Origin: Thermoleophilaceae bacterium | Lineage (GTDB): Bacteria > Actinomycetota > Thermoleophilia > Solirubrobacterales > Thermoleophilaceae | DNA length: 9,906 nucleotides | NCBI GenBank assembly: GCA_013695855.1 | Contig: JACCZR010000094.1 | Location: 1-9,906 of the forward strand | Reading direction: 5' to 3' | In this document: piece by piece, positions 1 through 6,651 of the stretch | Numbering within the stretch: position 1 is the first letter of the stretch | Layout of the letters: every line of letters begins with the position of its first letter | Program-made: the position numbers and the translations under genes | The notes under the pieces: generated by a model | Told to the model about the DNA's origin: nothing | Database searches by the model: none | The model's input: the letters and a program-made list of their open reading frames with translations, nothing else

Positions 1-122
1 AACAGCTGATCGACCCCCGCGCGCACCGCCGCGGCCCGGCTCGCGTACCTGCCGGCCCGAACCGCCGCGTCGATCAGCGCGAGATGGTCATCTGGGATGC
101 GTACTGCTACCTGTGTCGCCAT
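1..122 (-). CDS. Ribbon-helix-helix (CopG/ParD/VapB-like) antitoxin, N-terminal part, cut by window edge
   Basis: Reading the minus strand from an ATG at 122 gives 40 codons without a stop up to the window edge; the protein begins MATQVAVRIPDDHLALIDAA and continues with VRAGRYASRAAAVRAGVDQL. A short beta strand (QVAVRIP), a helix (DDHLALIDAAVRAG), then RYASRAAAVRAGV is the standard ribbon-helix-helix DNA-binding layout of small antitoxins that bind their own promoter as dimers and neutralise a PIN or other toxin through a C-terminal tail. The tail and any partner toxin would lie left of the window. The gene is too short here for routine ORF calling. It points away from the VapC fragment on its right, so the two are not a normal co-directional vapBC pair. 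The family call is fairly secure; the partner toxin is unknown. Confidence 0.8.
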   Translation of the reverse strand, partial: MATQVAVRIPDDHLALIDAAVRAGRYASRAAAVRAGVDQL

Positions 123-128
123 GGGACG

Positions 129-134
129 ACAATA
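129..134 (-). promoter_or_regulatory. Possible -10 element of the antitoxin gene (TATTGT)
   Basis: On the minus strand TATTGT ends six bases before the antitoxin ATG at 122, with no Shine-Dalgarno-like sequence between them. This spacing would give a leaderless or nearly leaderless transcript. No good -35 box is visible. Two copies of GGTAT (minus strand; 148-144 and 136-132) start 12 bases apart across this site and could be operator half-sites for the antitoxin. This is inference from position and short matches only. Confidence 0.25.
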
Positions 135-168
135 CCGTAACCCATACCAAGGCTCCGCTCGCCAGGGA

Positions 169-336
169 CCGTTCTCGCTCTTGGACCGGGTCTGGGAGCT
201 GCGGGAGAAGGTGTCCGCCTACGACGCCTCGTACATCGCGCTCGCCGAGCTCTTGGACTGCCCACTGCTCACCGCCGACGCCCGCCTCAGCCGCGCGCCC
301 GGCGTCAAGTGCGCGATCACGGTCGTGCCCCGGTAG
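169..336 (+). pseudogene. Truncated VapC-like PIN toxin (C-terminal part only)
   Basis: The frame ending at the TAG at 334-336 encodes the second half of a VapC PIN domain: LLDRVWELREKVSAYDASYI, then ALAELLDCPLLTADARLSRA. The Asp of AYDASYIALAE and the Asp of LLTADARL match the third and fourth metal-binding acids of the family. The first half, with the N-terminal Asp and the central Glu, is missing, so about 56 of the usual 125-135 residues remain. The open frame extends upstream to an ATG at 97, but that part does not resemble a PIN domain and overlaps the antitoxin gene on the other strand. A functional nuclease is not expected. It is most simply a decayed toxin gene, placed tail to tail with the nucleotidyltransferase gene at 368-868. 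Confidence 0.75.
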
Positions 337-367
337 CCAAATCCGGGCAATAGAACCCTCTGGGTCG

Positions 368-868
368 CTAGCCGAAGAGTTGCTCGACGAAGAACCGCGC
401 CGCCGGCCCGAGCCGGTCGCTGTAAACCTCTTCGGCCACCGCTAGCACCTCCCCGGCGTCGGTCAGCCCGAGTTCAGCGGCGAGCAGCCTGACGTCGTCC
501 TCGTCCTCGCCGGCCCGGTGGGCCAGCACCTTGAGCGCGAGCAGGACACGCGGCGAGGCCGACAGGCAACGCAAGCCGGGCAGCTCGAGCACGGGCCGGG
601 CCTGTGAATCGCCCCCGGCCAGGAACCCCTTCACGGCATCGTTGAGCCAGCCCGCAGGCAGGCCGCGCCGCTCGGCCACCGCGCCCGCGGCCTCGTACAC
701 CACCAGCTTGGGCTCGAAGACCGCGTCGATGTCCTTGGTCGAGCGGCGCGCATCGTAGGCAAGCGCGATCGCCGCTCCTCCCACCACGTACATCTCGCCC
801 TGTACGCCACGGTCGTCCAGTTCCCGCGCCAGCTCGGTCAGCGCATCGAGAATCTCGCCGCGGTCCAT
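368..868 (-). CDS. DUF6036 / AbiEii-like minimal nucleotidyltransferase (putative type IV-style toxin)
   Basis: A 166-residue protein from the ATG at 868. It shows the nucleotidyltransferase core: GG at residues 30-31 (YVVGGAAIALAYDARRSTKD), then Asp46 and Asp48 in KDIDAVF, the metal-binding pair of the fold. Further on, WLNDAVKGFL (74-83) and SPRVLLALKVLAHR (105-118) followed by an acidic EDEDDVRLLAAELG helix are typical of the AbiEii/DUF6036 group. Members of the wider superfamily (AbiEii, MenT) add nucleotides to tRNA or other targets; the target here cannot be read from sequence. The open frame continues to 1081, but residues upstream of this ATG are the shadow of the preceding gene, which stops four bases before it, so translational coupling is likely. 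GAAGGG touches the ATG directly and is too close to be a normal ribosome binding site. Confidence 0.82.
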   Translation of the reverse strand: MDRGEILDALTELARELDDRGVQGEMYVVGGAAIALAYDARRSTKDIDAVFEPKLVVYEAAGAVAERRGLPAGWLNDAVKGFLAGGDSQARPVLELPGLRCLSASPRVLLALKVLAHRAGEDEDDVRLLAAELGLTDAGEVLAVAEEVYSDRLGPAARFFVEQLFG

Positions 869-872
869 CCCT

Positions 873-1334
873 TCAGCAGCGCGACAGTGCGGCGGCGGGG
901 ATGAAGATCCCGCGGCGGCGAAAGGCCGCGGGCGACTCCGCGATCGCCATCGGCTGAAATGCGGGCAGCAGCCCGGGAAACCAGAACGTGGCCAGGAAAC
1001 GCCCGGGTTCGACCGCCCAGCCAGGACGCTGCAGGTCGTGAACGGCGGCCAGGTGCTCCGCGAGAGCCCCAAGGTAGGCATCGGCCTGCCGGTCGCCCGT
1101 GTCCGGCGGTCGTTCGGCGATCGCTCGCTCGCGCAGCTCGAGCCGGGGCAGCAATGCGAGCTCGTCCAGGAACTCGCGCACGGCGAAGCGCAGCTCCTCG
1201 CCGGCTAGGACCCGCTCACCCACCAGGGCCAGCGACTGGCGGAAGGCGCGGTCAGGCGGCGGGTGCTCGGCGATCCACTCTCTGAGCGTCTCGGGACCCA
1301 TTGAGCGCAGGGTAGGCGCGACGACGGACCTCAC
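873..1334 (-). CDS. Helical partner protein of the nucleotidyltransferase (candidate antitoxin)
   Basis: A 153-residue protein if started at the GTG at 1334; an internal ATG at 1301 (MGPETLREWIAEH) would give 142 residues. I do not see a named domain or a clear helix-turn-helix. The C-terminal third (FWFPGLLPAFQPMA, then ESPAAFRRRGIFIPAAAL, residues 117-150) resembles, from memory, the conserved tail of actinobacterial proteins encoded directly upstream of DUF6036 nucleotidyltransferases, often with an XRE-type domain in front; here the front half (13-100) is a run of amphipathic helices instead. Four bases separate its stop from the nucleotidyltransferase ATG, and its GTG overlaps the PIN gene stop as GTGA. 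The context suggests the antitoxin or accessory half of the pair. Function is inferred from position, and the start is uncertain. Confidence 0.65.
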   Translation of the reverse strand: MRSVVAPTLRSMGPETLREWIAEHPPPDRAFRQSLALVGERVLAGEELRFAVREFLDELALLPRLELRERAIAERPPDTGDRQADAYLGALAEHLAAVHDLQRPGWAVEPGRFLATFWFPGLLPAFQPMAIAESPAAFRRRGIFIPAAALSRC

Positions 1335-1726
1335 CCACCAGGCTCGCCAATCGCGACGATCCCTGCGGCAGCTCTACGAAGGCGCCCGTCCGACGTGATC
1401 AGAGTGGCGTCCAGCGACTGGGCAAGCGCGACGTAGAGAGCTTCACGAATCGCGATCCGGTCGCGCAGTGCCCACGCCGGCGTCAGTAGGGGGCGCAACG
1501 GCCAGCGCCGGGCACCGAAGGCGGCCAGGGCTGCCACGCGCTCGGTCGCGCGGTCAAGCTGCCCGGCGCGTTGCAGGCGGCCCAGCGCCGAGAGGACCTC
1601 GGCGTCGAGGTGAGCGGGGGCGGCCACGGCGGTCGCGCTGGCCAGAGCGCTGCGGTAGGGCTCGGCGGCCGGGAAGTCGCAGATCAGATCGACGACGGTG
1701 CCGGCGTCGACGACAGCGAGGCTCAA
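1331..1726 (-). CDS. VapC-like PIN-domain ribonuclease toxin
   Basis: With a TTG start at 1726 this is a 131-residue PIN domain, the usual length for VapC. Metal-site positions: Asp7 (SLAVVDAGTVVDL), Glu43 (HLDAEVLSALGR), Glu95 in IREALYVALAQ and Asp113 in LITSDGRLRRA. The third acid is normally Asp (DALYVALAE) and is Glu here. Family members are Mg-dependent endoribonucleases that cleave tRNA or rRNA and are held inactive by a VapB-type antitoxin; no antitoxin gene lies directly upstream. The reading frame does not stop before the TTG but continues back through type-3 repeat sequence to at least 1945, and as far as a GTG at 2065 inside the carboxylase on the other strand, so a longer fusion product is possible. 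No ribosome binding site precedes the TTG. The TGA overlaps the next gene's GTG by four bases. Confidence 0.75.
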   Translation of the reverse strand: MSLAVVDAGTVVDLICDFPAAEPYRSALASATAVAAPAHLDAEVLSALGRLQRAGQLDRATERVAALAAFGARRWPLRPLLTPAWALRDRIAIREALYVALAQSLDATLITSDGRLRRAAAGIVAIGEPGG

Positions 1727-1735
1727 CGACCGACG

Positions 1736-1906
1736 AGCGTCGGCGTCGTCGTCTGTGTCGGCGTTGGTGCCGGTGCCGTTTCCGTCGGTGTCCACCGACT
1801 CGTTCTCATCGAGCGGGGAGTCGTCGCCGGTGTCTGGGGTGCCGTCGTTGTCGTCGTCTGAGTCGCAGCCGTCGCCCTGGCCGTCGTTGTCGGTATTTGC
1901 CTGGCA
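1736..1906 (-). pseudogene. Fragment of a thrombospondin type-3 (calcium-binding) repeat gene, in frame with the PIN gene
   Basis: Minus-strand translation reads CQANTDNDGQGDGCDSDDDN, then DGTPDTGDDSPLDENESVDT, then DGNGTGTNADTDDDADA, about 57 residues. The alternating D-x-D-x-D pattern with two Cys and the SPLDENESVDTDGNG unit is that of bacterial thrombospondin type-3 repeats, Ca-binding segments usually found in long secreted or surface proteins. Here there is no signal peptide, no other repeat block and no start codon with a credible ribosome binding site (GTGs in frame at 1945 and 1927 are possible). The stretch joins the PIN frame without a stop. I read it as a broken-off piece of a larger gene that replaced the original upstream region of the PIN gene, though an expressed fusion is not excluded. 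The D-rich codons give the + strand its runs of gtcgtc. Confidence 0.65.
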
Positions 1907-1992
1907 GCGCGTGTGACCGCCGTACACCCGAAGGACCAGGGGCACCAGCGGTTTGGGGGAAGGCGCCAAAGTGGCGGGCGAACGGCCCCGGG

Positions 1993-1998
1993 TACCCT
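1993..1998 (+). promoter_or_regulatory. Possible -10 element of the carboxylase gene (TACCCT)
   Basis: TACCCT in the context GGTACCCTCTGCGCCG lies eight bases before the ATG at 2007, at the distance expected when transcription starts at or next to the start codon. No Shine-Dalgarno-like sequence precedes the ATG, which fits a leaderless mRNA. A similar GTANNCTC core lies upstream of sucC. No convincing -35 box is visible. Confidence 0.3.
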
Positions 1999-2006
1999 CT
2001 GCGCCG

Positions 2007-3761
<1,755 letters not shown>

Positions 3762-3828
3762 TGCGTCGGGCTGCTCTCCTCCCATAGCCCCGCCACCGCC
3801 AGGCCCACCGTCGCGCGCACGACGCCTG

Positions 3829-4974
3829 GTGCCGCTGGTCCTCGCGACGGTCGCCACCCAGTCCTCGATCGTGGTGCTCGCTCCGCTCCTCGTGGAGATC
3901 GGGCGCGACCTGGAGGCCTCGGTCAGCGCCGTGGGCCACGCCAGGGCCGTGCTTGCGGGGGTGGCCGTGGCGGTCTCGCTGTCGATCGGCCACCTGATCG
4001 ACCGCGTCGGGGTGCGGCCGCTGATCCTGGCCGGCGCCGGCCTCGGGCTGGCGGGCGCCGGGGCCACCGCCGCGGCGCCCTCGCTTCCGCTCTTCTTCGC
4101 AGCGCACGCGATCACCGGCGCCGGTGTGGCCTGCCTGCTCTCGGCCGGCTTCGCCGGAGTGGCGGCGACCTTCAGCGAGGAGGACGGGGCATGGGCCATG
4201 GGGTACGTGGTCGGCGCCCAGTCCCTCGCCTGGATCGTGGGCAATCCCCTGATCGGCCTGCTGGCTGACGCCGGGGGCTGGCGGCTGTCGTACGTGGTTC
4301 CCGCCTCGGCGTGCGCAGTGGCGCTCATCGCCGGTCTCACGCTGCCCCGCTCGCGACCCTCGGGCGCGCCGCTCGGCGGTCCGCGCGAAGGGCTGCTCGC
4401 CGTCATGCGAGAGCCCTCGGCCCGCCGCTGGGCGATCGCCGAGCTGGTGGCCTACTCGGCCTGGACCGCCGAGCTCACCTACGCGGGGGCGTTCTATGTG
4501 CAGAACTACGGCGTGGACGAGACCATCGTGGGCTCCCTGCTGGCGGTGGGCTCGGTCGTCTTCCTGATCTCCTCGCTGAGCACCGAACGGCTGGTCTCCC
4601 GCCTTCCGCGCCGGCCGGTGCTGGTGGCCTCGGCGCTGGGGATGGGAGTGATGCTCGTGCCGGTGCTCAACCTCTCCCCCTCGGTCGGCTTCACCCTCGG
4701 GCTGTTCTGCGTGCTGGCGCTGTTCGCCGGCGTGCGCTCCACGGGCTCGAGCGCACTCGGGCTGCTCCAGCTCCCAGAGCGCCCGGGGAGCATGATGGGC
4801 GCTCGCACGGCCAGCGCCCAGCTGGGCTACCTGATCGGCGCGGTGGTGGGCGGAGTGGTGCTCGCCCTGGCCGGCTTCGGTGCGCTCGGTTTCGTGCTCT
4901 TCGCCGGAATGGCGGTGTCGGCCGGGCTGCTGGCCAGGGTCAGCGACCCGCAGGCCGCAGCACCGCGCGCTTGA
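3829..4974 (+). CDS. MFS transporter (12-TM type), start uncertain
   Basis: A 381-residue, very hydrophobic protein with about twelve predicted membrane segments. GHLIDRVGVRPLI (54-66) is the cytoplasmic loop 2-3 motif of the major facilitator superfamily, and GAQSLAWIVGNPLIGLLADA with GGWRLSYV resembles the TM5 antiporter-type motif, so proton-coupled efflux is plausible. The substrate is unknown. The GTG at 3829 is the only GTG/ATG/TTG that keeps the frame, but the first hydrophobic segment starts almost at once (PLVLATVATQ). The frame is open further upstream with a sensible soluble leader (IAPPPPGPPSRARRLVPL) that has no start codon. An ATG at 3761, overlapping the carboxylase TGA, begins an 8-codon ORF in another frame; a single missing base would join the two. 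Spacing and strand suggest co-transcription with the carboxylase gene. Confidence 0.88.
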   Translation: MPLVLATVATQSSIVVLAPLLVEIGRDLEASVSAVGHARAVLAGVAVAVSLSIGHLIDRVGVRPLILAGAGLGLAGAGATAAAPSLPLFFAAHAITGAGVACLLSAGFAGVAATFSEEDGAWAMGYVVGAQSLAWIVGNPLIGLLADAGGWRLSYVVPASACAVALIAGLTLPRSRPSGAPLGGPREGLLAVMREPSARRWAIAELVAYSAWTAELTYAGAFYVQNYGVDETIVGSLLAVGSVVFLISSLSTERLVSRLPRRPVLVASALGMGVMLVPVLNLSPSVGFTLGLFCVLALFAGVRSTGSSALGLLQLPERPGSMMGARTASAQLGYLIGAVVGGVVLALAGFGALGFVLFAGMAVSAGLLARVSDPQAAAPRA

Positions 4975-4975
4975 C

Positions 4976-4998
4976 CGCGGAGGCCTGACGGCCCCGCG
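4976..4998. terminator. Hairpin between two convergent genes
   Basis: CGCGG-A-GGCC (4976-4985) can pair with GGCC-CCGCG (4990-4998) across a TGAC loop: nine base pairs with one bulged A. It begins two bases after the MFS stop codon and lies in the 74-base gap before the stop of the minus-strand gene at 5049. No T-run follows on either strand, so it is not a textbook intrinsic terminator, but the position between converging genes fits a bidirectional terminator or RNA 3'-end stabiliser. Confidence 0.5.
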
Positions 4999-5048
4999 TC
5001 ACGGCGCGCAGGGCCAGCCCTTCCGTCGTGGTCGGTCAGGGTGAGTAC

Positions 5049-5735
5049 TCAGGCCACGTGCTTGGCCACGTTGTCGGCGTGGATCTCGCGTTGGCGCGAG
5101 GTGTCTCGGCCGGGCGGCAGCTCGTCGCGGCCGGCCTCGAGCGCATCGAGGTAGGCGACGTCGGCCTCGAGCAGGGCCAGCGCGCCGGCACGCGCCAGCG
5201 GGGAGCCGTGGCCGGGCACCACGGTCTCGGCTCGCTCGACCAGCGAGACCAGGCGCTCCAAGGTGCTCCGGTAGCCGGCCGGTGAGCCGCCCGCCGCCAC
5301 GAGCGGTATCTCCACGTCGGAGAGGTAGTCGCCGCACACCAGCACTCCCGCGAAGGGCGCCATCACCGCCGTGCCGTCGGCGGCGTGGCCCTCGGCTGGG
5401 TGCAGCTCGAGCTCCTCCCCGGCCGTGCCCAGCTCGAGCTTGCCGGGAACGGGCAGGACGCGCACGCCACCCAGCCCCAGCGGACGCTCGCGTTCGACGT
5501 AGTGGGATGCGTCGTAGAAGCGCAGGTCGCGCTGGGCCTCGCCCGGCTTGGCCCGGATGCGCTCCATCGTCGCCTCGCCGACGCCAAGCGGAAGGTCGGG
5601 GAACGCCAGGCGGGCGAGCAGATGGTCGAAGTCGGCGTGGGTGGCCAGCAGGGCATCCGGCCGAAAGCCCGCTTGCCCAAGCACTCCCGGCAGCATCTCC
5701 AGCTCGTCCGGGAAGTACGGCGCGTCGACCAGCAT
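5049..5735 (-). CDS. Metallo-beta-lactamase-fold hydrolase with variant HxDxDH motif
   Basis: A 228-residue protein from the ATG at 5735. Metal-site motifs of the fold are in order: THADFDHLL (His33, Asp35, Asp37, His38), AEGHAADG (His117), VCGDYLSD (Asp136) and VVPGHGSP (His176). The canonical first motif is HxHxDH; here the second His is Asp35, which alters the first zinc site. The fold serves thioesterases, glyoxalase II-like enzymes, lactonases and others; the substrate cannot be assigned. The homologous region clearly begins earlier: in the same frame, upstream codons 5819-5736 read VAVHSDVLVLTSRLWQTNAT and then ALRAGGEC, a normal first beta strand, but no ATG, GTG or TTG is available there. 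A CTG at 5828, four bases after the stop of the upstream HAD gene, is a possible unusual start. The gene is probably in one transcript with that HAD gene. Confidence 0.85.
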   Translation of the reverse strand: MLVDAPYFPDELEMLPGVLGQAGFRPDALLATHADFDHLLARLAFPDLPLGVGEATMERIRAKPGEAQRDLRFYDASHYVERERPLGLGGVRVLPVPGKLELGTAGEELELHPAEGHAADGTAVMAPFAGVLVCGDYLSDVEIPLVAAGGSPAGYRSTLERLVSLVERAETVVPGHGSPLARAGALALLEADVAYLDALEAGRDELPPGRDTSRQREIHADNVAKHVA

Positions 5736-5832
5736 GCACTCGCCGCCGGCCCGCAGCGCCGTGGCGTTGGTCTGCCACAGCCGCGACGTGAGGACGAGGA
5801 CGTCGCTGTGGACTGCTACCGCGCGCAGCTGC

Positions 5833-6516
5833 TCAGGCGGCGTCGAGCAGCTTCGCCGCGTCCCGGAAGCTCTTGACCTCTTCGGTGGCCTTCTTCTGTC
5901 CGGACTCGAGCTCCTCGCCGCTTCGGTTGACCCAGATCACGGGGACCTTCTGCTTGAGGCAGGGCTCGACGTCGGTGGGGTAGCCGCTCGCGATGTGCAC
6001 CCAGCGCTTCTTCTTGTCCTCCATCCGTCGCGCGCACTCCTTGAAGTGGGCCGGATCGGGCTTGTAGGAGCGCACCTGCTGAGCGGTGACCACAAGGTCG
6101 AAGTCCGGCCGGAAGTGGCGGCGGGTGGAGCCCAGCAGCTTGTCGTCTATGTTCGCCAGGATTCCCATCTCGTACTTTTTGGCGAAGCGCTCGAGCTGGG
6201 CGTTGGTCTCGCGGAAGGGCTTCCAGCGGGGGACCGAGTCGGGCAGGAAGTTCGACCGCGAGGGCTCGAGCTCCCAGCCCAGCTCCCCCGCGACACGCAC
6301 GGCAGCCCGGCGCAGGACCTCGGCGTAGAGCTCGTAGGAGCCGCGTTGGATGTCGCGCTGGATCTCGATGAAACGTGGGATCAGCTGGTCGCGATCGATC
6401 GTGAACCCGTCGCGGTCAGCCTCCTTTTGGAAGGCTTCGTAGACGCCCGTTTCCCAGTCGATCAGGGTCCCGTAGCAATCGAAGGTCACGAACTCGACTT
6501 TCTTGGGCAGCGGCAT
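5833..6516 (-). CDS. HAD-superfamily hydrolase, haloacid dehalogenase type II-like
   Basis: A 227-residue protein. Motif I is TFDCYGTLIDW with nucleophile Asp13; position +2 is Tyr15 rather than the Asp typical of phosphatases, which points towards the haloacid dehalogenase branch. Residues 16-100 form a helical cap (WETGVYEAFQKEAD onward). Motif II is ILANIDD with Asn122 where Ser/Thr is usual, motif III is YKPDPAHF with Lys152, and motif IV is ASGYPTDVEPC with Asp182. It is cytoplasmic, with no signal peptide. The length is normal for the family. The substrate is unknown; many relatives annotated as dehalogenases act on other small molecules. The ATG at 6516 has TAAACT 11 bases upstream. 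It is followed by the metallo-beta-lactamase-fold gene, so the two may act on the same compound. Confidence 0.88.
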   Translation of the reverse strand: MPLPKKVEFVTFDCYGTLIDWETGVYEAFQKEADRDGFTIDRDQLIPRFIEIQRDIQRGSYELYAEVLRRAAVRVAGELGWELEPSRSNFLPDSVPRWKPFRETNAQLERFAKKYEMGILANIDDKLLGSTRRHFRPDFDLVVTAQQVRSYKPDPAHFKECARRMEDKKKRWVHIASGYPTDVEPCLKQKVPVIWVNRSGEELESGQKKATEEVKSFRDAAKLLDAA

Positions 6517-6527
6517 GAAGACCGCGC

Positions 6528-6533
6528 AGTTTA
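6528..6533 (-). promoter_or_regulatory. Possible -10 element of the HAD gene (TAAACT)
   Basis: On the minus strand TAAACT ends 11 bases before the ATG at 6516, with no Shine-Dalgarno-like sequence between, suggesting a leaderless or very short-leader transcript. It sits in the 135-base divergent intergenic region shared with sucC. No clear -35 box is seen. Confidence 0.3.
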
Positions 6534-6609
6534 GGCGCTCTTGGTACTTAAGCCCGCGCGGCGAAAGCCGGCAGATGTTCTATGGCGGACTTCCGCCGCC
6601 CGGCCCGAG

Positions 6610-6615
6610 TAGACT
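6610..6615 (+). promoter_or_regulatory. Possible -10 element of sucCD (TAGACT)
   Basis: TAGACT in GAGTAGACTCGCCGCC lies 36 bases before the sucC ATG. Its GTANNCTC core matches that before the carboxylase gene (GGTACCCTC). Transcription would start near 6622, giving a leader of about 30 bases that includes the hairpin at 6629-6643. No convincing -35 box is visible. Confidence 0.3.
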
Positions 6616-6628
6616 CGCCGCCTCTCGC

Positions 6629-6643
6629 GCCGGTCATACCGGC
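6629..6643 (+). repeat. Small inverted repeat before the sucC start codon
   Basis: GCCGGT (6629-6634) and ACCGGC (6638-6643) form a perfect six-base stem with a CAT loop, ending eight bases before the sucC ATG. No Shine-Dalgarno sequence is visible in this gap. It could be an RNA hairpin affecting initiation or a DNA operator; either role is inference. Confidence 0.35.
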
Positions 6644-6651
6644 CCCCTTCG

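Noticed and set aside
97..168. N-terminal part of the plus-strand frame that continues into the VapC fragment
   Set aside because: It overlaps the antitoxin gene on the opposite strand and does not resemble the N-terminal half of a PIN domain.
869..1081. N-terminal extension of the nucleotidyltransferase frame (71 more codons)
   Set aside because: The extension is Pro/Ser/Arg-rich, overlaps the partner gene in another frame and lacks family similarity; the start at 868 follows the partner's stop by four bases.
1727..1916. gtcgtc-rich stretch considered as a microsatellite or CRISPR-like repeat
   Set aside because: The periodicity is explained by Asp codons of type-3 repeats on the minus strand; there is no regular repeat/spacer structure.
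4999..5778. 259-codon minus-strand frame overlapping the metallo-beta-lactamase gene
   Set aside because: Arg/Ala/Gly/Pro-rich out-of-frame reading of the same strand; the 5049-5735 frame carries the metal-binding motifs.
5548..6534. 328-codon plus-strand frame opposite the HAD and metallo-beta-lactamase genes
   Set aside because: The minus-strand proteins have ordered catalytic motifs; this frame has none and mirrors them.
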